DNA of 64,000 nt from Bog-473 sp963840435 (GTDB lineage: Bacteria > Actinomycetota > Acidimicrobiia > Acidimicrobiales > RAAP-2): the NCBI GenBank assembly GCA_963840435.1, contig CAWIYY010000006.1:124001-188000 (forward strand), in the 5' to 3' direction. The position numbers and the translations under genes are program-made. The notes under the pieces are model-generated. The model did no database searches. It was not told the origin of the DNA and saw only the letters and a program-made list of their open reading frames with translations. Positions 1 through 8,286 of the stretch are shown here, piece after piece. The first letter of the stretch is position 1. Every line of letters begins with the position of its first letter.

Positions 1-2
1 GG

Positions 3-479
3 GTCACGGCGCAACTTGCCATCCTCGACGCAGCCGCGTTGTATCTGGCGCTCCTTCCCGACGCCCAGGACCTGATCCAAGCTCGCCTCTGTCTGCGAGG
101 AGGCTTCACCTGTCTCGGTAACATTGCCCGCGCAATCGGGATCCCAATCGCGCTGGACGCCGACCCGAGTGACGGGATCTCGCTCTCGTATGACGATTTC
201 GTCGAAGCCATCGAGCGCCTGCGAAGTGTTGATTATCCGATCGCGCGACCCATCGAGGATGCGTGGGCGGACTTCTTGGGCTGGCGGGTCAACTACGAGG
301 CCGCTGCATACGCGCTTGCGTTGGCGACCGACGCCCCGCCAGCGCTGTGGTCGGGTCCCCGACGGCACGAAATCGAGCCGATCGCTCCTCTGCGGCCACG
401 GACAGCACGAACGAACAAGCCGGTGAGCGGCGAGAAACCTAAGGGGACTTTCAGATCCCCTGGACAATCCGTGGACTGA
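3..479 (+). CDS. C-terminal part of a conserved hypothetical protein (cut by left edge)
   Basis: The reading frame is open from the left edge, so this is the 3' end of a longer gene; a TTG at 39 is internal, because the codons before it continue the same hydrophobic alpha-helical pattern (LDAAALYLALLPDAQ). The visible 158 residues are mostly helical with no membrane segment, and end in a Pro/Arg-rich polar tail. The composition resembles the cytoplasmic C-terminal domain found in some actinobacterial ion-channel-like or hypothetical membrane proteins, but I cannot assign a function. It converges on the polymerase gene downstream, with 46 bp between them. Confidence 0.55.
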   Translation, partial: VTAQLAILDAAALYLALLPDAQDLIQARLCLRGGFTCLGNIARAIGIPIALDADPSDGISLSYDDFVEAIERLRSVDYPIARPIEDAWADFLGWRVNYEAAAYALALATDAPPALWSGPRRHEIEPIAPLRPRTARTNKPVSGEKPKGTFRSPGQSVD

Positions 480-525
480 GCTGCGCATGTACGCCTGGTG
501 CGGCTCCCGCTCAGACCCACCAACG

Positions 526-1812
526 TCACATTCGACTGCCGCCCTGTCCTCGCTCGGCCAATTCGCGAAACGTCTCCGGAACTCGTTCGGTCGCGGAGAG
601 GGTAACTGCGGCGTAGCCAACAGCACTCCGCCCGAACTTTTCCCGAATCGCGTCGACCGAGCGGTCCAGTCCCCATCTGAAGGCTTCATCGACAGTTCCG
701 GGTGGGGGATTCGCATGTCGCCGCAAATCGGGGGAATCGAGAGGTAGCTCGAGCTGCAAGGAATGGTTTGGGCGCAGGTTGGAGACCGAAACGGCGATGA
801 GCGTGATCTCGCATTGTCGCTCGTTGTCGAGGATGGCCTTGTGTGCGAGCCCTTCCGCCACCTCAGTCAGCGTCAGCGTGGTCGAGATCGCCGCGGACAA
901 GGTGACAGACCGGGTCACTGAGCGCAGGTGAGGGAAGCGGACCCGTACGGTTACTGTCTGGCCGGCCAGGTTTGCTTTTCGCAGCCGACCAGCGACTCTG
1001 TCAGCCAGATAGCCGAGCGTCTCTCGGATGAGCTCCCGAGTCGCATCCCTCCGACCGAGGGCCGCCTGGGCTCCCATGGATTTCGATCCGGCCAGCGTCT
1101 CCACTGCCCGTACATCGACGTTGGCCGAGAGAGCTGCCAGTTTCGCCCCGTTTACCTGGCCAAGAAGGCTGCCGAGGACCGGGCTGCCGGCATTGGCCAG
1201 TTGCCCGATGGTACGAATCCCGGCCCCGTGAAGGCGTCGTTCTGTCGTTGGCCCGACGCCCCATATCAGCCTGATGGGAAGAGGGTCGAGGAAGCAGGTT
1301 TCATCGTCCGGATCCACGGCTACGAGCCCGTCAGGCTTGGCCACCTGTGAAGCCACCTTGGCGAGGTGTTTTGTGCGTGCGACGCCCACGGACAAAGGGA
1401 GACCGATCTCGTCGCGTACGCGGCGGCGGATGGCAGCCGCTATCTCAGTCGGCTCTCCGAAGAGATGGACGGCGCCCGCAACGTCGAGGAAGGCCTCATC
1501 GATCGACACGCGCTCGACTCGGGGGGTGTAGTCATAGAAGACAGACACGACATCGTCGCCAAACTGCTGGTAGCGACCGAAGTGGCCTCCAACGAAAATG
1601 AGATCACCGCAAAGCTGGCGAGCCCTCCACCCGGGCATACCTCCCCGGACGCCGTAGCTCCTAGCCTCATAGGACGCCGCCAGCACCACACTGCCGCCCA
1701 CCGCGATGGGCCGGTTCCGCAGCGCAGGATTCAGTAGCTGTTCAACCGACGCGTAGAAGGCATCGAGATCGGCGTGCAGGATCGTCGCCCTCCCGACCGG
1801 CGGAAGTTCCAC
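526..1812 (-). CDS. dinB: Y-family DNA polymerase (DinB / Pol IV type)
   Basis: Translesion DNA polymerase that copies damaged templates without proofreading. The catalytic palm is intact: DLDAFYASVEQ near the N-terminus carries the first metal-binding Asp and the steric-gate region, and SIDEAF carries the catalytic Asp-Glu pair. The GVARTKHLAKVAS stretch, the HhH thumb (WGVGPTTERRL) and a little-finger domain follow. The frame stays open to 2061, but I place the start at GTG 1812 (428 aa). The upstream residues look non-coding, and a -10-like TAATCT (1820-1825) ends 7 nt before this GTG, which suggests a leaderless transcript. A LexA box (1827-1841) overlaps this promoter, so SOS induction is expected. 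The gene is divergent from a UvrD-like helicase. Confidence 0.9.
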   Translation of the reverse strand: MELPPVGRATILHADLDAFYASVEQLLNPALRNRPIAVGGSVVLAASYEARSYGVRGGMPGWRARQLCGDLIFVGGHFGRYQQFGDDVVSVFYDYTPRVERVSIDEAFLDVAGAVHLFGEPTEIAAAIRRRVRDEIGLPLSVGVARTKHLAKVASQVAKPDGLVAVDPDDETCFLDPLPIRLIWGVGPTTERRLHGAGIRTIGQLANAGSPVLGSLLGQVNGAKLAALSANVDVRAVETLAGSKSMGAQAALGRRDATRELIRETLGYLADRVAGRLRKANLAGQTVTVRVRFPHLRSVTRSVTLSAAISTTLTLTEVAEGLAHKAILDNERQCEITLIAVSVSNLRPNHSLQLELPLDSPDLRRHANPPPGTVDEAFRWGLDRSVDAIREKFGRSAVGYAAVTLSATERVPETFRELAERGQGGSRM

Positions 1813-1826
1813 CTGTGGCAGATTAG

Positions 1827-1841
1827 TCGAACATATGTTCG
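1827..1841. promoter_or_regulatory. LexA (SOS) box at the dinB promoter
   Basis: TCGAACATATGTTCG contains a perfect 14-nt palindrome matching the actinobacterial SOS box CGAAC-N4-GTTCG. It abuts the minus-strand -10 box TAATCT (1825-1820) and lies 15 nt upstream of the proposed dinB GTG, where a bound repressor would block RNA polymerase. The same 15-nt sequence recurs at 2000-2014. Confidence 0.9.
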
Positions 1842-1999
1842 CCTTCCAGGGGAAGCTTCCAGGGGAAGAAGGCCATCCGGGTGGCCCAGCACAAGGAATG
1901 AAGAGACTCAGCAGCGGCGCCGGGGGAGCCGAGCCGCTCAGATCCGTTCGCCGAATCGGCCCCGCTCTCTGAGACCCGAAGGACACCGGTCCGCTACTA

Positions 2000-2014
2000 T
2001 CGAACATATGTTCG
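2000..2014. promoter_or_regulatory. LexA (SOS) box overlapping the helicase start codon
   Basis: This is a second copy of TCGAACATATGTTCG. The plus-strand -10 box TACTAT occupies 1995-2000, so transcription should begin about at A2008, which is also the A of the first ATG and lies inside the palindrome. The operator therefore covers both the probable transcription start and the translation start of a leaderless gene. Confidence 0.9.
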
Positions 2015-4074
2015 CCTGGATGGAGGAGCTCAACGAGGCCCAGCGAGCAGCCGTCAGCCACGAAGGTGGGCCGCTTCGAGTCCTTGCTGGCGCTGGCACG
2101 GGTAAGACGACCGCGCTCTCAGCTCGCGTCGCGTGGTTGCTGGCGACCGGAACGCCTGCGGAACGCATCCTCCTGCTGACCTTCACGCGAAGGGCAGCGC
2201 GGCAAATGCTGGATCGGACTGGCGTGATGTTGGCCGCAATGCAGAGGGACGGTCGTTCTGATCCAACGACCAGCCGTGTGATGGGCGGCACGTTTCACGC
2301 CATCGCGCACCGAACGCTGCGACGGTACTCGCAAGCGCTCGGCATCCCTGAAGGATTTTCAGTCCTGGACCCTTCCGATGCCGCCGATGTGATTGACCTG
2401 GTTAGAGAAGAGGGCTGCTACGCGCAATCTTCGGTCCAGCGATTCCCGCGCAAGGCGCTTCTCCTCGACGTGTATTCCCGCGCGGTCAACACCGGGATGT
2501 CGATCTCGACGGTTACCGCGAGAGTGGCACCGTGGGCAAACGATGTTGTCGAGCAGATAATCGAAATCTGCCGCGGTTACGTTGCCGCCAAACGGGCTGG
2601 AGGCATGCTTGACTTCGACGACCTTCTCTTGCTCTGGAGGGCAGCCGCCCTCGATGATCGGTTGGGCCCCGTGCTGGCCAGCTCGTTCGATCACATACTG
2701 GTTGACGAATACCAGGACGTGAATGGATTACAGGTAGATATTCTGAAGGCGTTGCGCCGAATGGACGAGCGAATCACGATCGTGGGAGACGATGCTCAAG
2801 CCGTCTACTCGTTCCGGGCTGCTGAACCGCGTCACATCCTTGATTTCGCTCAAGTCTTTCCTGGTGCGCAAACCGTGATTCTCAGCACCAATTATCGTTC
2901 AAGCCAACAAATCCTCGACGTGGCAAATGGTGTGGCTGCTGATGCTCCAGAGGGATTCTCCGCTGTGTTGCACGCCGCGGACCCACAAGCTGGACTTCGG
3001 CCCCGACTCGTCAGATGTGCCGACGAGGATGCTCAGGTTGCGGCGGTCTGCGAGCAGATACTTGCCCACAGGGAGGAAGGCATTGTCCTCAAGGAGCAGG
3101 CGGTGTTGGTGCGCGCCGCACACCATTCGAACTTGCTGGAGCTTGAGCTTGGACGTCGGCGAATTCCCTATGTGAAGTATGGGGGCTTGCGGTTCGTGGA
3201 GGCTGCCCACGTGAAGGATTTGCTGGCAGCGTTCAGACTGGCCGACAACGCGTCAGACTCCCTGGCTTGGTTTCGGCTCCTCCAACTCCACGAGGGAGTC
3301 GGCCCGACCATTGCTCGACGAGTCTTGGCTGCTCTTGGGCTGGGCAATCCAGACGCCGATCCGCTCAACAACGGACAAGTCCTCGATCGATGGCCCAGCG
3401 CGGCCGAACTACTGCCGGCGTCCTCTCGTCCTCAAGTTGACGGTCTTGTCGCAGCCCTTGCTCGCAGAGATGGCGGTTTGGTCGCGCAGGCAGAGCGTCT
3501 TCGTGTCGTCCTCGTTCCGCTGATCGAGGCGACGTATTCCGACTCGGCCGTTCGGTTAATCGATTTGGATTCTCTCGTCGCTGGAGCGGCAATGACCTCG
3601 CGGCTCTCGGACATCGCGGCAGACTTTGCCCTGGAACCGCCGCGGTCAACGTCTGACCTCGCTGGCAATCCCTCAATCGACGAGGACTGGCTGACGATTT
3701 CCACAATTCACTCAGCCAAGGGTCTCGAATGGAAGGCCGTTCACGTCATAAATACCACCGACGGAATGTTTCCTTCGGATATGGCATTGCGATCATCAGA
3801 AGGCATCGAAGAAGAGCGACGCGTCTTCTACGTGGCCTTGACTCGGGCGCGCAAAGCGCTCCATGTCTACTATCCACTGCGATATCACCATCGAACCCGT
3901 GGTCGAGATGACTCCCACGGTTGGGCGCAACCGTCGCGGTTCTTGTCCGCTCGGGTTCGGTCGAAGTTTGACGAAGTTGATATTGCGCATGAGCTCGCCT
4001 CATGGGCCTCGGAGCCGCGAGGAGAAGGTGGCTTCGGCAAAGTGGGTGCCGATCTCGAGCCCCTTTGGTCGTAG
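2008..4074 (+). CDS. UvrD/Rep-family superfamily I DNA helicase, SOS-regulated
   Basis: ATP-dependent 3'-5' DNA helicase, 688 aa. The SF1A motifs appear in order: Walker A AGAGTGKT (residues about 27-34), motif Ia (LLTFTRRAA), motif II as DEYQD (about 233-237), motif III (VGDDAQAVYSFR), motif IV (NYRSS), motif V (TIHSAKGLEW, about 566) and motif VI (VALTRARK, about 608). DEYQD in place of DEFQD is an accepted variant. The open frame extends upstream to 1774, but ATG 2008 is favoured because a -10 box ends 7 nt before it; ATG 2020 is an alternative. The LexA box at the start and the divergent dinB point to damage-induced repair or fork restart. It has no HRDC domain, unlike the second helicase at 46-49 kb. 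Confidence 0.92.
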   Translation: MFAWMEELNEAQRAAVSHEGGPLRVLAGAGTGKTTALSARVAWLLATGTPAERILLLTFTRRAARQMLDRTGVMLAAMQRDGRSDPTTSRVMGGTFHAIAHRTLRRYSQALGIPEGFSVLDPSDAADVIDLVREEGCYAQSSVQRFPRKALLLDVYSRAVNTGMSISTVTARVAPWANDVVEQIIEICRGYVAAKRAGGMLDFDDLLLLWRAAALDDRLGPVLASSFDHILVDEYQDVNGLQVDILKALRRMDERITIVGDDAQAVYSFRAAEPRHILDFAQVFPGAQTVILSTNYRSSQQILDVANGVAADAPEGFSAVLHAADPQAGLRPRLVRCADEDAQVAAVCEQILAHREEGIVLKEQAVLVRAAHHSNLLELELGRRRIPYVKYGGLRFVEAAHVKDLLAAFRLADNASDSLAWFRLLQLHEGVGPTIARRVLAALGLGNPDADPLNNGQVLDRWPSAAELLPASSRPQVDGLVAALARRDGGLVAQAERLRVVLVPLIEATYSDSAVRLIDLDSLVAGAAMTSRLSDIAADFALEPPRSTSDLAGNPSIDEDWLTISTIHSAKGLEWKAVHVINTTDGMFPSDMALRSSEGIEEERRVFYVALTRARKALHVYYPLRYHHRTRGRDDSHGWAQPSRFLSARVRSKFDEVDIAHELASWASEPRGEGGFGKVGADLEPLWS

Positions 4075-4316
4075 CAAGAAGTATCCCAGACTCCCGACAG
4101 GTTCAGCTGCCGATGACGGTGGAGGCGCATACGAACGCTGAGTTCGTCCGAAAATGGTTGGGGGGCACTCTGTCCGCTTCGGGGCGAGTAAATCGCTCAC
4201 CTCTATGAGCGAATTCGAACGGATCGATCCCCGGAGGGATCCGCACACCACCGGACCGCAGAGACCTGGCGAACTAGGGCGTTCCGGACAGCCCTGCTGG
4301 GGCATAATCGGCACGC

Positions 4317-5117
4317 ATGGAACCGAGCTCTTTCGCCCCAGACCTGTTGGCCGGTCAAGTTGCGCTTGTGACGGGCGGGGCCACCGGGATCGGCAAGGAG
4401 ATCTGCAGAGTCCTCGGCGCTCACGGGGCACGGGTCACTATGGCCAGTCGAAAACGAGAGAACCTTGAGGCAGCTGTCGAAGAATTGAGAGGTGAAGGAA
4501 TCGACGCTACGTGCGGTGTTTGTGACGTGCGTGATACTGACGCGGTCCGATCGGTTGTCGACGCCGTCATATCTGACAGAGGGAGGCTCGACATCGTCGT
4601 AAACGATGCTGCTGGCAACTTTCCGGCTCCGATGTCGAAGATATCGCCGAATGGGTTCAAGGCAGTGGTCGACATTGATCTACTCGGCACGTACAACGTG
4701 ACTCGCTGCGCCTTTGACGCGTGGCTGTCGGAGCATGGCGGAAGCATCGTCAACATCAGCGCCCCTTTCGAGCAGCGGGGTGTCGTTTTCCAGTCCCACG
4801 TTGCCGCAGCCAAGGCGGGAGTGGATTCCCTAACTCGAACCTGCGCTGTGGAGTGGGGGCCGTACGGGATTCGGGTGAACGCGATCGCACCGGGATCAAT
4901 AGGCGGAACGGAGGGAGTTCGGCGATTTTCTCAGGTCGTGACCGATGGCGACGATCGACCCAAAAATCCGCTCGGCTTGCAAGGTCACGGGTCCGACATC
5001 GCGTACCTCGCTCTATTTTTGTGCAGCCCCATGGCCCGCTTTATCTCTGGACAGGTGATCGCGGTCGACGGGGGCGGCTCTGCGGATCTACTGAAGCTCC
5101 AGGCAGGACGCATCTGA
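4317..5117 (+). CDS. SDR oxidoreductase, 2,4-dienoyl-CoA-reductase-like
   Basis: Classical-length (266 aa) NAD(P)-dependent short-chain dehydrogenase. The dinucleotide loop TGGATGIG (19-26) and an NDAAGN strand are clear, and the C-terminus has the usual SGQVIAVDGG. The active-site Tyr of the YxxxK motif is replaced: the sequence reads HVAAAKAGVD, keeping Lys. That pattern, with AVEWGPYGIRVN after it, is typical of the peroxisomal-type 2,4-dienoyl-CoA reductases, which reduce dienoyl-CoA intermediates of unsaturated fatty acid degradation. The next gene, 60 bp downstream, encodes an acyl-CoA carboxyltransferase, which supports a role in CoA-thioester metabolism. The exact substrate is inferred. 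Confidence 0.8.
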   Translation: MEPSSFAPDLLAGQVALVTGGATGIGKEICRVLGAHGARVTMASRKRENLEAAVEELRGEGIDATCGVCDVRDTDAVRSVVDAVISDRGRLDIVVNDAAGNFPAPMSKISPNGFKAVVDIDLLGTYNVTRCAFDAWLSEHGGSIVNISAPFEQRGVVFQSHVAAAKAGVDSLTRTCAVEWGPYGIRVNAIAPGSIGGTEGVRRFSQVVTDGDDRPKNPLGLQGHGSDIAYLALFLCSPMARFISGQVIAVDGGGSADLLKLQAGRI

Positions 5118-5177
5118 GATGCCACGAGCGCCAATCAGAGGTTGGAGCGTTGCCGACGGCGCCGGACGATCAGCGCG

Positions 5178-6683
5178 GTGAGTGACGTACCGCGGGACTG
5201 GGGTCCTGCGCTCGAGGAGATCGGACTCCACAAGGATGCTGCGCTTTCAATGGGTGGAGATGCCCGCTTGTCCCGGCAAAGGGATCGAGGCCGTCTCAAT
5301 GCCCGTGAGCGGATCTCCGCCTTCTTGGACCCCGGCTCGTTCTCCGAGATCGGCCAACTGGTGGGCACCACGGAGGATCTCCCTGTCCCTGGCGACGCGC
5401 TCGTGGCCGGGTCAGGAGTCGTGAACAGCCGACCAGTTCTTGTAGGAGCCGAGGACGTGACTGTGCTCGGCGGGTCAATCGGCAGCGGAGCCTCGGACAA
5501 GCGTTATCGCCTGTGCCAGTTGGCGCTCCAGGAACGAGTTCCCTTGGTCATGATGCTCGAAGGGGCCGGACACCGGGTGACCGATACCGCAGCCGGACGA
5601 CGACCCGGAGACTTGATGGGCTTGGCAGAGTTGTCGGGAACCGTGCCACTCGTTTGCCTCGTGTTGGGTGCGTCGGCTGGCCATGGTGCACTGACAGCAC
5701 CTCTGTGCGACTTCGCCGTCATGACAGAATCGGCTTCGATATTCGCCGCTGGGCCGCCGCTGGTGAAGTCGGCGACCGGAGAGGACGTCACCAAGGAGGT
5801 GCTCGGTGGTCCGCAAGTGGCGGCCGACGTGTCTGGTGTTGTTCACAACGTTGTCGCCGACGACGTCGAAGCCATCGCCTTGGCCCGCCGCTACCTCACA
5901 TACTTTCCGCTCAACGCGTGGGGCCCGCCGCCAAGCCGGGATGGACCCGACACGGGAACCCGCAGGCTCGACAACATATTCGACCTCATTCCCGCCAACT
6001 CCCGCCGGCCGTATCCGATCGTCCCAGTACTTGAAACGTTGGTCGATGACGGATCTCTTCTTGTCATCCAGGCAACCTTCGGACCATCGATGGTCACCGC
6101 CCTGGCTTTCTTGGGCGGGCAGAGCATCGCAATCGTTGCGAATGATCCAAGCGTTATGGCAGGCACAGTCGACAGCGCTGCCGCTGACAAGGCTGCACAC
6201 TTCCTTGACGTCGCGGGGGCTTTCGGACTTCCCTGTCTCTTTCTGGCCGACAATCCCGGCGTCCTGGCTGGCACTCTTGCCGAGCGACAAGGAATCTTGC
6301 GTCATGCCGCGCGAATGTTCGCAATTCAGCACCGGCTGACGGTGCCTAAGTTGCATGTGACCCTCCGCAAGGCATTCGGCTTCGGCTCATCCATCATGGC
6401 CATGAATCCGTTCGACAGTCAGACGATGACCCTTGCGTTCCCTGCCATCACACTTGGCGCTCTGCCGGCAAGTTCGGAAGGAAGCGCCGTGGCGAATCCG
6501 GACGAACGGGCAAGATTGGCGGCCGAACAAGCCAGAGCTTCCATCACGGCCGGAAGCCGGCTCTCCTATGACGCGGTCATTGATCCGCGTGACCTGCGCA
6601 ATGCTTTGCTCGCGGGGCTCTCACTGGCGAGGGGGCGCCACACCGCGCCTCGTTTACCTCGAGGTACGGGGATCCTGCCATGA
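5178..6683 (+). CDS. Acyl-CoA carboxyltransferase (carboxylase beta subunit)
   Basis: Carboxyltransferase subunit of a biotin-dependent acyl-CoA carboxylase (propionyl-, methylcrotonyl- or acetyl-CoA type), which moves carboxybiotin CO2 to an acyl-CoA. It is 501 aa from GTG 5178; codons upstream to 5142 are Arg-rich and unlikely to be coding. The N-half has the usual RGRLNARERI and the C-half the second crotonase-like domain, with VANDPSVMAGTVDSAAADKAAHFLD and FLADNPGVLAG. A segment around residues 140-180 (GASAGHGALTAP) forms the acyl-CoA oxyanion region. No biotin carboxylase or carrier subunit is adjacent, so partners must be encoded elsewhere. It probably forms an operon with the SDR upstream. 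Confidence 0.88.
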   Translation: MSDVPRDWGPALEEIGLHKDAALSMGGDARLSRQRDRGRLNARERISAFLDPGSFSEIGQLVGTTEDLPVPGDALVAGSGVVNSRPVLVGAEDVTVLGGSIGSGASDKRYRLCQLALQERVPLVMMLEGAGHRVTDTAAGRRPGDLMGLAELSGTVPLVCLVLGASAGHGALTAPLCDFAVMTESASIFAAGPPLVKSATGEDVTKEVLGGPQVAADVSGVVHNVVADDVEAIALARRYLTYFPLNAWGPPPSRDGPDTGTRRLDNIFDLIPANSRRPYPIVPVLETLVDDGSLLVIQATFGPSMVTALAFLGGQSIAIVANDPSVMAGTVDSAAADKAAHFLDVAGAFGLPCLFLADNPGVLAGTLAERQGILRHAARMFAIQHRLTVPKLHVTLRKAFGFGSSIMAMNPFDSQTMTLAFPAITLGALPASSEGSAVANPDERARLAAEQARASITAGSRLSYDAVIDPRDLRNALLAGLSLARGRHTAPRLPRGTGILP

Positions 6684-7004
6684 CTCACTGAACGCTCCCC
6701 TGCAGTCTGGAGCTGTGACAGTTGTAGATCGCTATCGACTGGGACGAACTCAGGCTCCTCGGTTGGTCAAGCCAGTCGAGTCGTGATGGCTCCGACCCTC
6801 GGTGCTGTCAGGACCCCTTTCTCCGCGAGAAGAGAGGGCCGCAAGCTGATGGCGCAACGAGGGGTTGTGCCGCCATCTGAGCGCCGATCCAGGCGACTAT
6901 CACCTGCTCAGGCTGCTGACCAAGTACAATTACGCGATCCTCAACCGCCGGGTTCTTCTGGTCTCGGCTTAACCGGCGTGACAACGAGGAGAAGGGGATC
7001 TGCG
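6684..7004. other. Intergenic stretch with a possible gene remnant
   Basis: No complete gene is supported here. From 6850 to 6972 (+) a 40-codon stretch without a start reads WRNEGLCRHLSADPGDYHLL and continues through LTKYNYAILNRRV to a TAA. This is protein-like composition with no family I recognise; it may be the 3' end of a lost gene. The rest shows nothing. Confidence 0.35.
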
Positions 7005-7409
7005 ATGGGCCGTGTGGACAGCACACCATGGCTGTTGGATGCGATCAAGCGAATCGAACAGACCGGTGAAGAGGCGCAGAGGGCGATTGGAGAAGGGGTC
7101 GCATCGATGGATGGGGCCCGGATGCGGTTGATGGCTGGTGAACCCGTTTCAGAGATTGTGGCTGACCTCGTAGCTCAAGGTGGTCGCGACGCTCGCCTGA
7201 GGTCTTCGGTCGCTATCGAGGCGTTCGAGCACGCCGTAAGGGTGTACCGAGCCGGACTCATCCGCGCGATGGTTGACGATGAGATGTTGACCTTCGCACA
7301 AGTGGCCCGTCGTATGGGTGTATCGCGGCAGATGGTCACCCGGTTGTACGCGACGACGAATGGTGAGCTCTCGCATGAAGAGACGACATCCACAATTGAT
7401 GCGCTCTGA
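7005..7409 (+). CDS. Small helix-turn-helix protein
   Basis: 134 aa from ATG 7005, chosen because GAGGAGAAGGGGA lies 8-19 nt upstream; the open frame runs further 5' but is Arg/Pro-rich and unlike protein. The first 90 residues are helical (DAIKRIEQTGEEAQRAIGEG), and residues about 100-125 form a helix-turn-helix (LTFAQVARRMGVSRQMVTRLY), so it probably binds DNA. No effector domain is seen. It stands alone between the carboxyltransferase gene and a convergent TetR gene. Specific function unknown. Confidence 0.65.
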   Translation: MGRVDSTPWLLDAIKRIEQTGEEAQRAIGEGVASMDGARMRLMAGEPVSEIVADLVAQGGRDARLRSSVAIEAFEHAVRVYRAGLIRAMVDDEMLTFAQVARRMGVSRQMVTRLYATTNGELSHEETTSTIDAL

Positions 7410-7575
7410 CACTGGCGGACGAGCAACTGGCAGTCGGCAACCTACATCGGATCGCTCTGCAAGAGGGACGAACGAAGGACGGAACAGAGGCTCGGTTGAC
7501 GGAGCTGCAGATCTGAGTATCCGACTCACCAAATGCGAAGTTCAAATGCTTACCGCTCGTCATACGGTGAGCGGT

Positions 7576-8199
7576 TCAGTGTCTCGACCCGTCTGAAGGT
7601 CCAGAATCAACTGCGTCGATACGAAGGAAGAGGTCAGCCAGCACGTCGACCAGTGATGCCCGCTCCATCGCCAAGCGGCCCTGGTGCCATGCCAGACACA
7701 GCTCGCTGAGAACGCCGATCTGTGCGTAGGCCACAAGACGAGCACGAAGGTCCGTTTCCGGATCCGAGCCAGAGGGCGCCATCCCAGCGACGGCCACGTC
7801 GATGATCTGGTGCCGAAAAGGGCTGAGCAATCCGCCGTGGGTCTCGGCGAGCAGGACTCGGGCGAGACATTCGTCGTCGACCAAGGCGCCGACGAATGCC
7901 GCGAGCCACGCTTGCGGCGGCCCGCCAGGCCCGGTTGTTCCGAACGGATCCACACGGGCGGACATCGCCGCAATCGCATGGTCGACGACGGCGCTTTGAA
8001 TCTCGGCGAGTGACGCAAAGCTCTCGTAGAAATATCGCTTCGTAAGTCCGGCGGCCTGGCAGACGCGACCCACGCCGAGCGCGCCCGCGCCCTCGGTTCC
8101 GGCTATCTCGAAAGCGGCCCGCACCAGGCGGTTCCGTCGGTCGATGCGCCGGTCTTCGGCGCTGACCCCCTTGAACGGCATCGTCACCTGGTACTCCAT
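7576..8199 (-). CDS. TetR-family transcriptional regulator
   Basis: 207 aa. The N-terminal TetR HTH spans about residues 18-65: RNRLVRAAFEIAGTEGAGAL, then VCQAAGLTKRYFYESFASLA, with the usual YFYxxF recognition helix. The C-terminal ligand-binding half is helical and family-specific. It is divergent from a cytochrome P450 gene with 87 bp between them. A perfect palindrome at 8241-8255 overlaps the likely P450 promoter, so it is probably the local repressor of the P450/oxidoreductase pair. ATG 8181 is a possible alternative start. The ligand is unknown. Confidence 0.88.
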   Translation of the reverse strand: MEYQVTMPFKGVSAEDRRIDRRNRLVRAAFEIAGTEGAGALGVGRVCQAAGLTKRYFYESFASLAEIQSAVVDHAIAAMSARVDPFGTTGPGGPPQAWLAAFVGALVDDECLARVLLAETHGGLLSPFRHQIIDVAVAGMAPSGSDPETDLRARLVAYAQIGVLSELCLAWHQGRLAMERASLVDVLADLFLRIDAVDSGPSDGSRH

Positions 8200-8215
8200 C
8201 TCGACTGCAGCCTAG

Positions 8216-8255
8216 TTGACACCGTCGAGTATCAAAGTCTACGGTCGCTGACCGT
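8216..8255 (+). promoter_or_regulatory. P450 promoter with probable TetR operator
   Basis: TTGACA (8216-8221), an 18-nt spacer and TACGGT (8240-8245) form a plausible housekeeping promoter reading towards the P450 gene. ACGGTC-GCT-GACCGT (8241-8255), a perfect 6-bp inverted repeat, overlaps the -10 box. That is a normal position for repression by the divergent TetR protein. Confidence 0.55.
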
Positions 8256-8286
8256 CAAGCGGCGCCCGCGCAAGGAGGTCCCTGTC

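Noticed and set aside
4317..5117. Inactive SDR because the catalytic Tyr is missing
   Set aside because: HxxxK in place of YxxxK is typical of 2,4-dienoyl-CoA reductases and fits the neighbouring carboxylase, so loss of function is not the best reading.
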